Shown piece by piece: positions 32,987 to 41,979 of a stretch of 64,000 bases of DNA; position 1 is the first letter of the stretch; each line of letters begins with the position of its first letter. Origin of the DNA: Kordia aestuariivivens (GTDB lineage: Bacteria; Bacteroidota; Bacteroidia; Flavobacteriales; Flavobacteriaceae); the NCBI RefSeq assembly GCF_014397005.1, contig NZ_JACGWS010000011.1, forward strand, positions 1 to 64,000, given 5' to 3'. The position numbers were made by a program, and so were the translations under genes. The notes under the pieces are model-generated. The model was not told the DNA's origin. It did not search any database and was given only the letters and a program-made list of their open reading frames with translations.

Positions 32987-34645
32987 TTGAAAAAAGAACT
33001 CAACACGCCCGTTAAAATACTGTTCGTCCTTATCGGATTGATCGTCTTGAATGTGATTGCAAGCAGCGTATTTACACGTTTTGACTTAACACAAGACAAA
33101 CGCTATACCTTATCAGAAGCTTCCAAAAACACCATTTCAGAAGTAAATGCTCCAATTGTAATTACCGTATTTTTAAAAGGTGATTTGCCTTCAAATTATA
33201 AACGTTTGGCTACGGAAACCGAACAGTTATTAGTAGAGTTTTCAGCCTATAATTCCAATGTAAAATATAGTTTTGTTGATCCGATTGAAGAAAATGCAGA
33301 AGAATTCCTGAATACAAACGGAATGCCTCCAACTTACATTACGGAAGAAGCTACCAATAAAATATCGCGCGAAAGCGTGTATCCGTGGGCAATTGCCAAT
33401 TATGGAAACAAAAATGTAAAAGTAGCTTTGTACAAGAATAATCTGGCGAGTTCGGATGATGAAAAAATTGCAGGTTCGGTACAACATTTAGAGTATGCTT
33501 TCGCGGATGCGTTTACAAAATTAACCATCATAGAAAAGCAAACGATTGCTATTTTGAAAGGAAATGGCGAATTGGACGATGTGTATATTGCTAGTTTTTT
33601 GCAAACACTGAAAGAATATTATAAAATTGCACCGTTTGATTTGAGTGCGTTTCCAGATAATCCAGAAAAGTCATTAGAAAATTTAAAGCGTTTTGATTTA
33701 GCCATCGTTCCAAAACCTACAAAAGCGTTTTCGGATGAAGAAAAATACATTTTAGATCAGTATACACTCAATGGTGGAAAATCTGTGTGGCTTATTGAAA
33801 ATGTATTGGCCGAAATGGACAGTTTGTACAGCGGAAATGGCAATAGCTTAGCTTTTCCAAGAGATTTACGCCTGAACGATTTCTTCTTTCAATACGGCGT
33901 TCGGATCAATCCAAAGTTGGTCAATGATATGCAATGCGCGCCTATTATGATGGCAGTTGGCGAAGGAAACAATACACAGTTTTTACCAATTCAATGGCGC
34001 TACAATCCATTGGTGAAACCATCTGGAAAACATCCAATTACAAATAATACCAACTTGGTACGATTTGAATTTGCAAACCAGATTGACACCTTAAAAAGTA
34101 GCACAAAAAAGACGATTCTTTTGAAAAGTTCGGCTGAATCAAAGTTAGAAGGCGTTCCAAAACCGATTTCTCTTTCTGTGATTGAAAACGAACCAAAATT
34201 AGAAGAATATCAAGGAAAAGGCAATCAAAATTTAGCTGTTTTATTGGAAGGAACTTTTGAATCTGTGTATAAAAATAGAGTGAAACCATTTGAACTTTCA
34301 GACCCTAAGAATACAGGTACATCTAAAATGTTGGTCATTGCCGATGGTGATGTGATAAAGAATCAAGTTACGCGCGGAAGACCACAAGATTTAGGCTTTG
34401 ATATTGCTACTAAACGTCAATATGGGAACAAAGAATTTCTATTAAATTCGGTAAATTACCTGCTAGACAACAACGGACTTATAAACATTCGATCTAAAGA
34501 ATTAAAGTTAGCATTTTTAAATACGGAAAAAGTAATTGCAGAGAAATCGTACTGGCAAATGATAAACATTGGCTTTCCGCTTGTGATACTCGCTATTTTT
34601 GGGTTTGTATTTACCTACTTACGCAAGCGCAAGTTTGCGAAATAG
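32987..34645 (+). CDS. gldG: Gliding motility ABC transporter accessory protein GldG
   Basis: A 552-residue protein with membrane helices at the N-terminus (about 10-28) and C-terminus (about 523-545) and a large periplasmic domain in between, the usual GldG layout. The TRFDLTQDKRYTLSEASK stretch near residue 30 is diagnostic. Start is a TTG two bases after the gldF stop; no nearer ATG exists. Partner of GldF. Confidence 0.93.
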   Translation: MKKELNTPVKILFVLIGLIVLNVIASSVFTRFDLTQDKRYTLSEASKNTISEVNAPIVITVFLKGDLPSNYKRLATETEQLLVEFSAYNSNVKYSFVDPIEENAEEFLNTNGMPPTYITEEATNKISRESVYPWAIANYGNKNVKVALYKNNLASSDDEKIAGSVQHLEYAFADAFTKLTIIEKQTIAILKGNGELDDVYIASFLQTLKEYYKIAPFDLSAFPDNPEKSLENLKRFDLAIVPKPTKAFSDEEKYILDQYTLNGGKSVWLIENVLAEMDSLYSGNGNSLAFPRDLRLNDFFFQYGVRINPKLVNDMQCAPIMMAVGEGNNTQFLPIQWRYNPLVKPSGKHPITNNTNLVRFEFANQIDTLKSSTKKTILLKSSAESKLEGVPKPISLSVIENEPKLEEYQGKGNQNLAVLLEGTFESVYKNRVKPFELSDPKNTGTSKMLVIADGDVIKNQVTRGRPQDLGFDIATKRQYGNKEFLLNSVNYLLDNNGLINIRSKELKLAFLNTEKVIAEKSYWQMINIGFPLVILAIFGFVFTYLRKRKFAK

Positions 34646-34798
34646 TTGTTAATAAGTTTCCTTTCTTTACAACTACATTTGAGATATATTTGTAAGCATA
34701 TAACAATGTGATTCTTCACACATAAATTTACAGCTAAAAAAGCTATGTAATTTAGTTCGAAAGAATTATTTTTGAACATTAAAACAGAACATAAACAG

Positions 34799-35917
34799 AT
34801 GAAATTTATTGTATCAAGCACCTATTTATTAAAGCAGCTTCAAGTTTTAGGAGGCGTAATTAATAATAGCAATACCTTACCTATTTTAGATAATTTTCTT
34901 TTTGAACTGAATAATAACGAACTTACCGTATCGGCTTCTGACTTAGAAACGACGATGTCTTCAAAATTAAACGTAGAATCGGATAGTGAAGGAAGTGTTG
35001 CAGTGCCAGCAAAGTTATTATTAGATACTTTAAAGACGTTTCCAGAGCAACCATTAACGTTTGTTGTGGAAGAGAATAATACGGTTGAAATTAGCTCTAA
35101 TCACGGTAAATACGCGTTGGCGTATGCTGATGGCGCTGAATTTCCGAAAGCAGTTGAGTTAAAAGACCCAAGTTCCACAACAATTATGGGACATGTGTTA
35201 GCAACTGCGATTAGCAAAACTATTTTTGCTTCTGGAAATGATGATTTACGCCCAGTAATGAGTGGTGTCTTTTTCCAGTTTTCACAAGATAGTTTAACGT
35301 TTGTAGCTACAGATGCGCACAAATTGGTAAAGTATCAACGTAATGACTTAAAAGCGTCACAGGTTGCAGAATTTATCATGCCAAAGAAACCATTGACTTT
35401 GTTGAAAGGAATTTTAGGCGGAAGCGAAGACGAAGTTGTGATTGAATACAACGATAGCAATGCAAAATTCACGTTTGATAATACGATCTTAATTTGTCGT
35501 TTGATTGATGGAAAGTATCCAAACTACGAAGCGGTAATTCCGAAAGAGAATCCAAATAAATTAGAAATCAATAGAAATCAATTTTTAAACTCTGTACGTC
35601 GTGTTAGTATTTTCTCTAACAAAACTACACACCAAATTCGTTTGAAAATTGCTGGAGCTGAATTGAATATTTCTGCGGAAGATATTGATTACTCTAACAA
35701 AGCAGAAGAGCGTTTGACATGTGATTACCAAGGTGATGATATGCAAATCGGATTCAACTCACGTTTCTTAACAGAGATGTTGAATAACTTAACTTCTGAT
35801 GATGTTTCGTTAGAAATGTCGTTACCAAACAGAGCCGGAATTTTAACACCAATTGATGGTTTGGAAGAAGGCGAACACATTACAATGTTGGTAATGCCTG
35901 TGATGTTGAATAACTAA
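34799..35917 (+). CDS. dnaN: DNA polymerase III beta subunit (sliding clamp)
   Basis: The 372-residue length is normal for a three-domain clamp that tethers polymerase to DNA. MKFIVSSTYLLKQLQ begins the protein; the frame also reads through a TTG 27 bases upstream, but the ATG at 34799 fits the family. ATDAHKLV and DGKYPNYEAVIP (domain 2) and the C-terminal ITMLVMPVMLNN, which forms the protein-binding pocket edge, are diagnostic. A possible promoter TATATTTG is at 34685-34692. A strong terminator follows. Confidence 0.97.
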   Translation: MKFIVSSTYLLKQLQVLGGVINNSNTLPILDNFLFELNNNELTVSASDLETTMSSKLNVESDSEGSVAVPAKLLLDTLKTFPEQPLTFVVEENNTVEISSNHGKYALAYADGAEFPKAVELKDPSSTTIMGHVLATAISKTIFASGNDDLRPVMSGVFFQFSQDSLTFVATDAHKLVKYQRNDLKASQVAEFIMPKKPLTLLKGILGGSEDEVVIEYNDSNAKFTFDNTILICRLIDGKYPNYEAVIPKENPNKLEINRNQFLNSVRRVSIFSNKTTHQIRLKIAGAELNISAEDIDYSNKAEERLTCDYQGDDMQIGFNSRFLTEMLNNLTSDDVSLEMSLPNRAGILTPIDGLEEGEHITMLVMPVMLNN

Positions 35918-35998
35918 TTTTAGGTATTTGGTCTTGGGTCGCTTCGCTTTTAGGTGTTGGCTTAGAATCTTATGATATTTGAAAATATTTTTTATATA

Positions 35999-36042
35999 GT
36001 AAAAGCCGTTGTACGATTTGTATAACGGCTTTTACATTTTTC
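35999..36042 (+). terminator. Terminator after dnaN
   Basis: GTAAAAGCCGTTGTAC and TATAACGGCTTTTAC form a long stem followed by ATTTTT. The rest of 35918-36208 holds dispersed repeats: GGTATTTGG-type heptad words near 35921-35965, a TTCCTGCGAAGGCAGGAA palindrome near 36053-36070, and TTCAGTTTGACC near 36120. Confidence 0.85.
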
Positions 36043-36208
36043 TATTTTGTCTTTCCTGCGAAGGCAGGAATCTATTTTTAGTTTGTTTGTCGGAATATCT
36101 TTATATGAAACTGAATCGAGTTCAGTTTGACCAAAACTCCAACATATCTAAAAGTCTAGTAATCTAAGAGATTCCCGTCTACGCGGAAACAAGTCTAAGA
36201 AGTCCAAT

Positions 36209-36547
36209 TTACAATAACTTAAACGACATTGGATAATAAGGCTCTTCTCCATTACTAGCTTTGATTGCATTTACAATTGGCATCACAAAAGATAATATTG
36301 CGACTGCTAATAATAATAGTAAACCTAATCCGAAAGCAAATATTAATGGAATACTAATGATTGCATATATAATCATGCTTAGTTGAAAGTTTACAATTTG
36401 TTTTCCTTGTTCGTCCATTTCGTCAACTTCATTTTTATTAGTTGCCCAAAGAATTAAGGGAACGATTAAGCTTCCAAAACCTATGACAAAAGTTGATAAT
36501 TGACTTAAATGTGTGATGACGATTAATTGATTGTCTTTTCTTCTCAT
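36209..36547 (-). CDS. DUF4870 small membrane protein
   Basis: A 112-residue protein with three hydrophobic segments (about 17-35, 55-73, 74-96). The phrases THLSQLSTFVIGFGSLIVPLILW and GKQIVNFQLSM are the hallmarks of the DUF4870 (Tic20-like) family. Function is unknown in bacteria. Stands alone. Confidence 0.88.
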   Translation of the reverse strand: MRRKDNQLIVITHLSQLSTFVIGFGSLIVPLILWATNKNEVDEMDEQGKQIVNFQLSMIIYAIISIPLIFAFGLGLLLLLAVAILSFVMPIVNAIKASNGEEPYYPMSFKLL

Positions 36548-36879
36548 GATGCTGTGTTTTATTGATTGATAGCTATGTGACGGAGAAAATTATATTTTGT
36601 TACACTTTTATTTTTTGATTTATCAAATAACTATCTGGAGAAGGCACTACTTTTTGTATCAAAACAGTTAACTTAATATGAGTTGGACGTAAGAAATTAT
36701 CATTGTAATTGCGAAGCGCAATAAAATCAACATTTTTCACTTCGAGCGCAGTCGAGAAGCCAAAGAAAATGTTTGTTTATATTGAATCTCGACTGCGCTC
36801 GATTTGACATTTTTATTAAAATTATAAAAAGCTAAAAATCAAAACTATAGTATAGTTGTTAACTTATATCGAACACAAA
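36548..36879. other. Gene-free stretch with dispersed repeats
   Basis: A 332-base gap. It contains two opposite copies of a motif GAGCGCAGTCGAGA (about 36744-36757 and, inverted, 36785-36800), forming an imperfect long inverted repeat. The same motif occurs at about 60097. No gene is seen. Confidence 0.6.
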
Positions 36880-38025
36880 TTAGCTCAATTCTTTAACCAA
36901 TTTTTCTAATATTTCAACACAACTGTCCAATTGTTCTTGCGTTACAAATTCATTCGCACGATGCGCTTGTTCTATACTCCCAGGACCGCAAATAATACTT
37001 TCGTATCCAGCTTCATGAAATTGTCCAGCTTCCGCAGCATAGGCAACTGTTTTCCAGCTATGATTTCCTGTCAACTTTTGCACTAATCCAACAATGCTAT
37101 CCGTTTCTTTAGTATCTAATGCTGGCACAGGCGGATGCACCAATGTATTGGTTATTTTAAATCCAGTATATTTTTTACGAATTGCTGTTTCTCTTTCTGC
37201 ACAGAATGCATAATAATCTTCAAATAGCTGGTGAATATCATCTTTTGGAATCACACGAATGTCCCATTCAAAACAGCAATAATCTGCTACGATGTTAGTA
37301 GCTACACCACCATTAATTTGTCCTACGTGAACGGTGGAATGTGGCGGATCAAAACGATCATCTGAAGAAACAGTAGCAATTGTTTTCATTTTATTTTCCA
37401 ACCACACTATTAACCGTGTACTTTCATGAATAGCACTTATTTCTTTGTGAATTCCACTGCTGTGTCCTGCAGATCCGTTTACTTCTGTTTTCACATAACA
37501 AACTCCTTTTTTACCAATTACAGGTTCTAATAAACTTGGTTCACCTATAATAGCATATTTTGGAGTTTCCTCGTATGTAGTTTTAATATGTGCTATTAAA
37601 TCTGGTGCAGCTAAGCATCCTATTTCTTCATCATAACTAAAAGCAAAATAGATAGGTGTTTTTAAGTCAGCCTTTATCATAGCTGGTAAAACTGCTAAAC
37701 AACACGCCACAAAACCTTTCATATCACAACTTCCGCGCGCGAACAGTTTGCCATTCTTCTCAGTTAAGGTAAAAGGATCTGTATCCCAAGTTTGCCCTTT
37801 TACTGGCACAACATCCGTATGTCCTGAAAGAATCGTTCCGCCATCAACAGCAGGACCTATTCTACAGTGTAGCGAAGCTTTTGTATTTTCTTCATTTGGA
37901 ACAAGTGTCGTGGAGATTCCATGAGATTCTATATACTCTTTAATCCAATGAATTATAGTCAGATTACTTTCGCCTCCTAAAACAGGAAAACTTACCAATT
38001 TACTTAATATAGTAGTTGCGTTCAT
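36880..38025 (-). CDS. argE: M20 peptidase, acetylornithine deacetylase type
   Basis: A 381-residue zinc hydrolase of the ArgE/DapE group. Metal ligands are visible: H69 and D71 in SGHTDVVP, D101 in RGSCDMKG, E133/E134 in SYDEEIGC, and HSSG in the lid domain. It likely releases acetate from N-acetylornithine or a related N-acyl amino acid. It follows a YfcC-type carrier gene with a two-base gap, so the pair may import and deacylate a substrate rather than make arginine. The arginine role is therefore not certain. Confidence 0.82.
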   Translation of the reverse strand: MNATTILSKLVSFPVLGGESNLTIIHWIKEYIESHGISTTLVPNEENTKASLHCRIGPAVDGGTILSGHTDVVPVKGQTWDTDPFTLTEKNGKLFARGSCDMKGFVACCLAVLPAMIKADLKTPIYFAFSYDEEIGCLAAPDLIAHIKTTYEETPKYAIIGEPSLLEPVIGKKGVCYVKTEVNGSAGHSSGIHKEISAIHESTRLIVWLENKMKTIATVSSDDRFDPPHSTVHVGQINGGVATNIVADYCCFEWDIRVIPKDDIHQLFEDYYAFCAERETAIRKKYTGFKITNTLVHPPVPALDTKETDSIVGLVQKLTGNHSWKTVAYAAEAGQFHEAGYESIICGPGSIEQAHRANEFVTQEQLDSCVEILEKLVKELS

Positions 38026-38027
38026 AG

Positions 38028-39431
38028 TTAATTATAGCCTGTTAATACTGCTATTACGAGTGTGATTGCTGAAAAAATAAAGATCATTATTGCCACCGGA
38101 AATATAAATCGAAACCAACGATCGATAGGTACACGACACATGCTAAGCATCGCGATTAATCCGCCAAGTGTTGGGTTGATTAAGTTAGAAACTCCATCTC
38201 CAACTTGAAATGCTAAAATAGTTGTTTGGCGTGTTAATCCGATCACTTCTCCTGACGGAATCATAACTGGTAATGTTGCCAATGCTTGCCCACTTCCAGA
38301 AGGAATAAAAAAGTTAATTAGACTTTGTGATATTGCCATACCGACAGCAGAAACATATAATGGTAAATCTTTTAATAATTCTGATAGATGAAATGAAATC
38401 GTATCGCTAATATGTCCCATTTCTAATAATACTTTTATCGTTGTTGCAAACCCTACCATAAAAGCGCCTGGTGCTACATACGATACTGATTTTAATAAGG
38501 TCTCACTAAACGTATCAGCATTCATTCTTCCAATAATTCCTGCAGCAATCGCTACCATTAAAAATATAGCAGAAATTTCATTAAGGTACCATTTTAGATT
38601 AAAAACACCGTATAAAATTGCACTCAAACCTAGTATAAATACAAAAATCACCAGCCAATTATTCATTGATATTGTATATTCTTTGATAGGTTTTGAAAGT
38701 GAAATACCATCTATATTCAACCCTTTTGCAAGGCTTTTTTCGGGGTTCTTCGTAATTTTCTTTAAGTATCTCACATTGTAAAAAGCTAAGAAACTAAGTG
38801 AACTTATACATAAGATACTTCTTAACAAAGCACCTGAAAATAAAGGAAGTTCTGCAATTTTGTGTCCAACACCAACCGTATAAGGATTTATAGGTGACAG
38901 TCCAAATCCAATAGTGATGGCTCCAACCGAAATTCCCGCAGCTAATATTAAATCGCCACCAAGTGCCAATGCAACAACAGCAGCAATAGGAACCATAGCG
39001 ATGTTGTGTTCGTACCCGACAAAAACACCAAGTGCTCCATAAATAAAGGTCATAATGACTACGGCAAGGTATTTCTTTTCCTGTCCAAGTTTTTTCACAA
39101 ATGATCCAACCGCATTTTCAATAGCTTTCGTACGTTCCATGATACCAAACATAATTCCTCCAGCAAAAACTACAAACATGACTTCAATGGCTGCTTTAAA
39201 ACCTAAAGGAATGGCTTTAAACATGTCTAAAAAACCTATCGGTGTGTTTGGAATAGTTCTGAATGAATTTGGAATCACACGATTGCGACCGTCAATTAGC
39301 ATCCGCTTAAACTCTCCAGCAGGAATGATATACGTAAGGAGTGTTACAAAAACTATAATTAGAAATACGATGACTACAGCATGAGGAATATGTTCATACC
39401 ATTTTTTCCTGTTCTTTAAAGTTGCATTCAA
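38028..39431 (-). CDS. YfcC-family membrane carrier
   Basis: A 467-residue protein with about twelve membrane helices, of the YfcC/arginine-ornithine carrier group (ion transporter superfamily). Family phrases include PIGFLDMFKAIPLGFKAA, MFGIMERTKAIENAV and INFFIPSGSGQALATLPVM. It probably takes up a small carboxylate, amino acid or peptide. The ArgE-like peptidase two bases downstream suggests an acylated amino acid; this is inference from context. Confidence 0.85.
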   Translation of the reverse strand: MNATLKNRKKWYEHIPHAVVIVFLIIVFVTLLTYIIPAGEFKRMLIDGRNRVIPNSFRTIPNTPIGFLDMFKAIPLGFKAAIEVMFVVFAGGIMFGIMERTKAIENAVGSFVKKLGQEKKYLAVVIMTFIYGALGVFVGYEHNIAMVPIAAVVALALGGDLILAAGISVGAITIGFGLSPINPYTVGVGHKIAELPLFSGALLRSILCISSLSFLAFYNVRYLKKITKNPEKSLAKGLNIDGISLSKPIKEYTISMNNWLVIFVFILGLSAILYGVFNLKWYLNEISAIFLMVAIAAGIIGRMNADTFSETLLKSVSYVAPGAFMVGFATTIKVLLEMGHISDTISFHLSELLKDLPLYVSAVGMAISQSLINFFIPSGSGQALATLPVMIPSGEVIGLTRQTTILAFQVGDGVSNLINPTLGGLIAMLSMCRVPIDRWFRFIFPVAIMIFIFSAITLVIAVLTGYN

Positions 39432-39547
39432 TGGTTAGCTATGTTTGAAAATAAATGAAAGCGTAATGTACTCAAAAACTCAACTATTTTTGATTTTTCA
39501 GGGAAATAAAATGATGGTTACTATAATTACTAGCGTTCAAATGTTAA

Positions 39548-39579
39548 TTACGGTCTTACCGTAAGCAATTCCTAATTTG
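39548..39579 (+). promoter_or_regulatory. 17-bp palindrome and -7 box of the 39.6 kb peptide gene
   Basis: The perfect inverted repeat TTACGGT-CTT-ACCGTAA (39548-39564) is followed, after eight bases, by TAATTTG (39573-39579), a Bacteroidota -7 box. The palindrome lies where the -33 box should be, so it could be an operator. The palindrome ends 51 bases before the ATG. Confidence 0.55.
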
Positions 39580-39615
39580 TTTTTATACTTTTTATGTAAC
39601 CAAAAACTTTATATC

Positions 39616-39747
39616 ATGTTAAAAAACATTTCAAATCTTGATGGTGTTAAGACACTAAACAAAAAAGAACAAACAGAAATTAACGGAGGTATTGTCTGCG
39701 CTTGTATTTATTGGGATGCTTCCAAAGGATGGTGGGCATGTTGCTAA
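39616..39747 (+). CDS. GG-leader peptide with Cys/Trp-rich core
   Basis: A 43-residue precursor. Leader MLKNISNLDGVKTLNKKEQ and TEINGG is the KxEQxxINGG type shared with the tandem peptides at 20.7-22.2 kb. The core is 18 residues, IVCACIYWDASKGWWACC, with four cysteines and three tryptophans. It is too short for usual gene callers. It has its own palindromic promoter and terminator. No modification gene is adjacent. The product is unknown. Confidence 0.72.
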   Translation: MLKNISNLDGVKTLNKKEQTEINGGIVCACIYWDASKGWWACC

Positions 39748-39778
39748 TGTTTTCACTAATTAAGTTTATAACATTTTA

Positions 39779-39818
39779 AAACTACTGATTCGTTTTTGAA
39801 CGTATGTCAGTAGTTTTT
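39779..39818 (+). terminator. Terminator after the 39.6 kb peptide
   Basis: ACTACTGA-TTCG and AACG-TATGTCAGTAGT pair around a short loop, followed by seven T. Confidence 0.75.
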
Positions 39819-39902
39819 TTATTCTACTCAATCTTTATAACTTCAATGCAAAACATTATTTGCGATAAAATGCTAACTTAAGCAGCATATAAACATTAAC
39901 AA

Positions 39903-41090
39903 ATGAAAAAAATAACCATCCTCTACTTTTTATGTCTCTGTCTTTATACTGTGAATGGACAACATAGTAATGATATTGTTGCAAAAATTGACAGCATAAA
40001 TTCCAAGATATTAAACGAAGAACGAAAACTATTGATACATGTTCCAAAAGGAAGTTCTAATAAAACGTATCCTGTTGTTTATGTTTTAGATGGAGATTCA
40101 CATTTTCATTCGGTGGTTGCTTTGATACAGCAATTGGGTCCTGAAAATCGAAATACGATGTGCCCTGAAATGATTGTCGTTGGAATTCCGAATACGCATA
40201 GAAATAGAGATTTAAGTCTCACAAAAGGAGAACTTCCTGATTCAGGTGGCGGCGCTAATTTTATGTCATTTATAGAAAAGGAACTCTTTCCACATATAGA
40301 TTCAAAGTATCCAACAAAACCATATCGCGTATTTATTGGACATTCACTTGGAGGACTTACCGTTATGAATACTTTAGTACATACGCCTGATTTATTCAAT
40401 GCCTATGTTGCAATTGATCCATCAATGTGGTGGAATGAAAAGAATTTACTCAATCAGATTAAGAATACACCATTCAATGAAAAGTATGCCAACAAAACAC
40501 TGTTTTTAGCCATTGCAAATACAATGAGCAAAGATATGAATATCGTAAGCGTCCAAAAAGACACCACTGCTACCACAAGACATATTCGCGCTATTTTAGA
40601 ACTAGATTCTTATTTTAAAAAAGACACTCAAAAGAAATTATCTTATAAAGGAACCTATTACGAAGATGATAATCATGGTTCTGTTCCTTTAATTGCTGAG
40701 TATGATGCCTTGCGCTATATTTTCGAGTTTTATAGATTTAGGCTAAAGAGTGAAGATTACTCAAACCCTGAAATTGATGTTTTAGTGAAAGTTCAGAAGT
40801 ACTATAAAAGACTTTCAAAAGGGTTTGGAATAGACATGAAACCAGATCAACTCTATATGAATGACATCGGTTTTACGCTATTAGAAAATAAACAGTTTAA
40901 AAAAGCAGCACAAGCTTTTGAATTGAATATAAAAAATCATCCTGAAAGTTTTGGTGTGTATGATTCCATGGGAGATTTTTATGTAGCGATTGGGAATACA
41001 AAAAAAGCGATTGAAAATTATAAAAAAGCAGTTTCATTAAATATAGATTCATACGCTAAGTATAAATTAGAAGAATTAGAAAAGGAGTAA
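39903..41090 (+). CDS. Exported esterase-like alpha/beta hydrolase with TPR tail (paralog 1)
   Basis: A 395-residue protein with a signal peptide (about 1-19). The hydrolase domain (about 40-280) belongs to the putative esterase/ferri-bacillibactin esterase group: PVVYVLDGDSHFHSV, nucleophile Ser148 in GHSLGG, Asp in VAIDPSMWW and His in DDNHGSVP. Two TPR-like motifs occupy the C-terminal 70 residues. It is a paralog of the minus-strand gene at 44144-45328. Substrate unknown: the class includes siderophore and other ester hydrolases. It stands between two peptide genes and a pseudogene. Confidence 0.85.
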   Translation: MKKITILYFLCLCLYTVNGQHSNDIVAKIDSINSKILNEERKLLIHVPKGSSNKTYPVVYVLDGDSHFHSVVALIQQLGPENRNTMCPEMIVVGIPNTHRNRDLSLTKGELPDSGGGANFMSFIEKELFPHIDSKYPTKPYRVFIGHSLGGLTVMNTLVHTPDLFNAYVAIDPSMWWNEKNLLNQIKNTPFNEKYANKTLFLAIANTMSKDMNIVSVQKDTTATTRHIRAILELDSYFKKDTQKKLSYKGTYYEDDNHGSVPLIAEYDALRYIFEFYRFRLKSEDYSNPEIDVLVKVQKYYKRLSKGFGIDMKPDQLYMNDIGFTLLENKQFKKAAQAFELNIKNHPESFGVYDSMGDFYVAIGNTKKAIENYKKAVSLNIDSYAKYKLEELEKE

Positions 41091-41102
41091 TTTGTTTGCT
41101 CA

Positions 41103-41127
41103 CGAAAGCTTCTTGCACAGCTACGAG
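41103..41127 (+). repeat. Direct repeat flanking the decayed gene, left copy
   Basis: The 25-base word CGAAAGCTTCTTGCACAGCT, ACGAG recurs with one change at 41752-41776. A diverged extra copy is at 41143-41169. They bracket the surface-protein remnant. Confidence 0.6.
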
Positions 41128-41267
41128 AACGTATCAAACGCATCGGAAAGCTTCTTCCACAGCTGCGAAGATTCTTCTTAAATGGTATTTTTTATATATT
41201 CAGTCAAAAACATAGTGTTGCTTTGCTCCTACTGAAAAAATAAAAGCTATGCTTACGCTAGGCGAAT

Positions 41268-41703
41268 ATGAGTTGGATCATAATTTTAGTCGCGCCGAAT
41301 ACCATTGGGTTGGCTAAAACAGCAACTACGGTAGACTTTACAGATGCAACTGACCAAATTACCTACGGAAGCAATGCACAAACGATTTTTTGGAATGCAA
41401 ACCGATATTGTTGGTATGCGGACAGGAAATGCAAATGAAGATGTAATAATTCAATACTCTGGAGTCAATCCTGATACGCCAGACATTCTATCAACAGTAC
41501 TAAATGATGCTAAAAACTTCTTAAACTTTCCAACCTATGTGGTAAGTGGCTATAATGCTAATGATGTAAACATGGATGGAAACACACAATACTCAGGAAC
41601 AAGCCCTGATACGCCTTTCATTCTTCAAAATGTATTGGCGCATCTAGGAAATTTTCTAAATTTTAGTACGTATCAAATTATAGAACAATTGCCAGAAAAC
41701 TAA
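41268..41703 (+). pseudogene. Frameshifted C-terminal fragment of a large surface protein
   Basis: In one frame (from 41268) the DNA reads NTIGLAKTATTVDFTDATDQ and ITYGSNAQT. At a run of six T (41386-41391) the sense moves to the next frame, FGMQTDIVGMRTGNANEDVIIQYSG, and continues to NVNMDGNTQYSG-type wording, PDTPFILQNVLAHLGNFLNFSTYQI and the stop at 41703. Such VDFTDAT, ANDVNMDG, YSG, ILQNVL wording is what I associate with the C-terminal part of large flavobacterial surface proteins. Removing one T joins the frames. The open part alone runs from 41344 (119 residues). The N-terminal bulk of the parent gene is missing. Confidence 0.7.
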
Positions 41704-41710
41704 ATACACA

Positions 41711-41740
41711 AACGCCATCTTTAATTAGATGGCACTTTCT
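41711..41740 (+). terminator. Terminator after the surface-protein remnant
   Basis: ACGCCATCT-TTAATT-AGATGGCAC hairpin then TTTCTT. Almost the same hairpin occurs at 43498-43530 and, drifted, at 47495-47528. Confidence 0.65.
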
Positions 41741-41751
41741 TATGCTCCAAA

Positions 41752-41776
41752 CGAAAGCTTCCTGCACAGCTACGAG
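41752..41776 (+). repeat. Direct repeat flanking the decayed gene, right copy
   Basis: CGAAAGCTTCCTGCACAGCT, ACGAG; one base different from 41103-41127. Confidence 0.6.
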
Positions 41777-41921
41777 GCCATTTCGGAACTTGCCGAAAGC
41801 TTCAACGTTTTGTTTATTTCACGTATAAACGCTGTACAATTCACGTAGTATCCGCAATAGCAGTTTCCGTAGTTATGGTCTGTTTTAGTGATTGATTTCA
41901 ACCCAAATTTGTATTTCAAGT

Positions 41922-41979
41922 AGAAGGTGGAATCTGAAAAACCTAAAACGAGTAAGAAACACAATTAAATTGTAGAACG
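41922..41979 (+). promoter_or_regulatory. Conserved 5' leader element ahead of the PLP enzyme gene
   Basis: AGAAGGTGGAATCTGAAAAA, then CCTAAAACGAGTAAGAAACA aligns with the leader elements of the tandem peptides (AAAAGGTGGATCCTGAAAAA, CCTTTAATAGAGTACGGACA), with the same spacing to the start codon. It suggests common regulation. Confidence 0.6.

Noticed and set aside
41770-41964. Minus-strand open frame with NYGNCYCGYYVNC
   Set aside because: It looks like a cysteine-rich core, but it has no leader-like start or GG site and would overlap the conserved leader element of the PLP enzyme on the other strand. Possibly a remnant; not supported as a gene.
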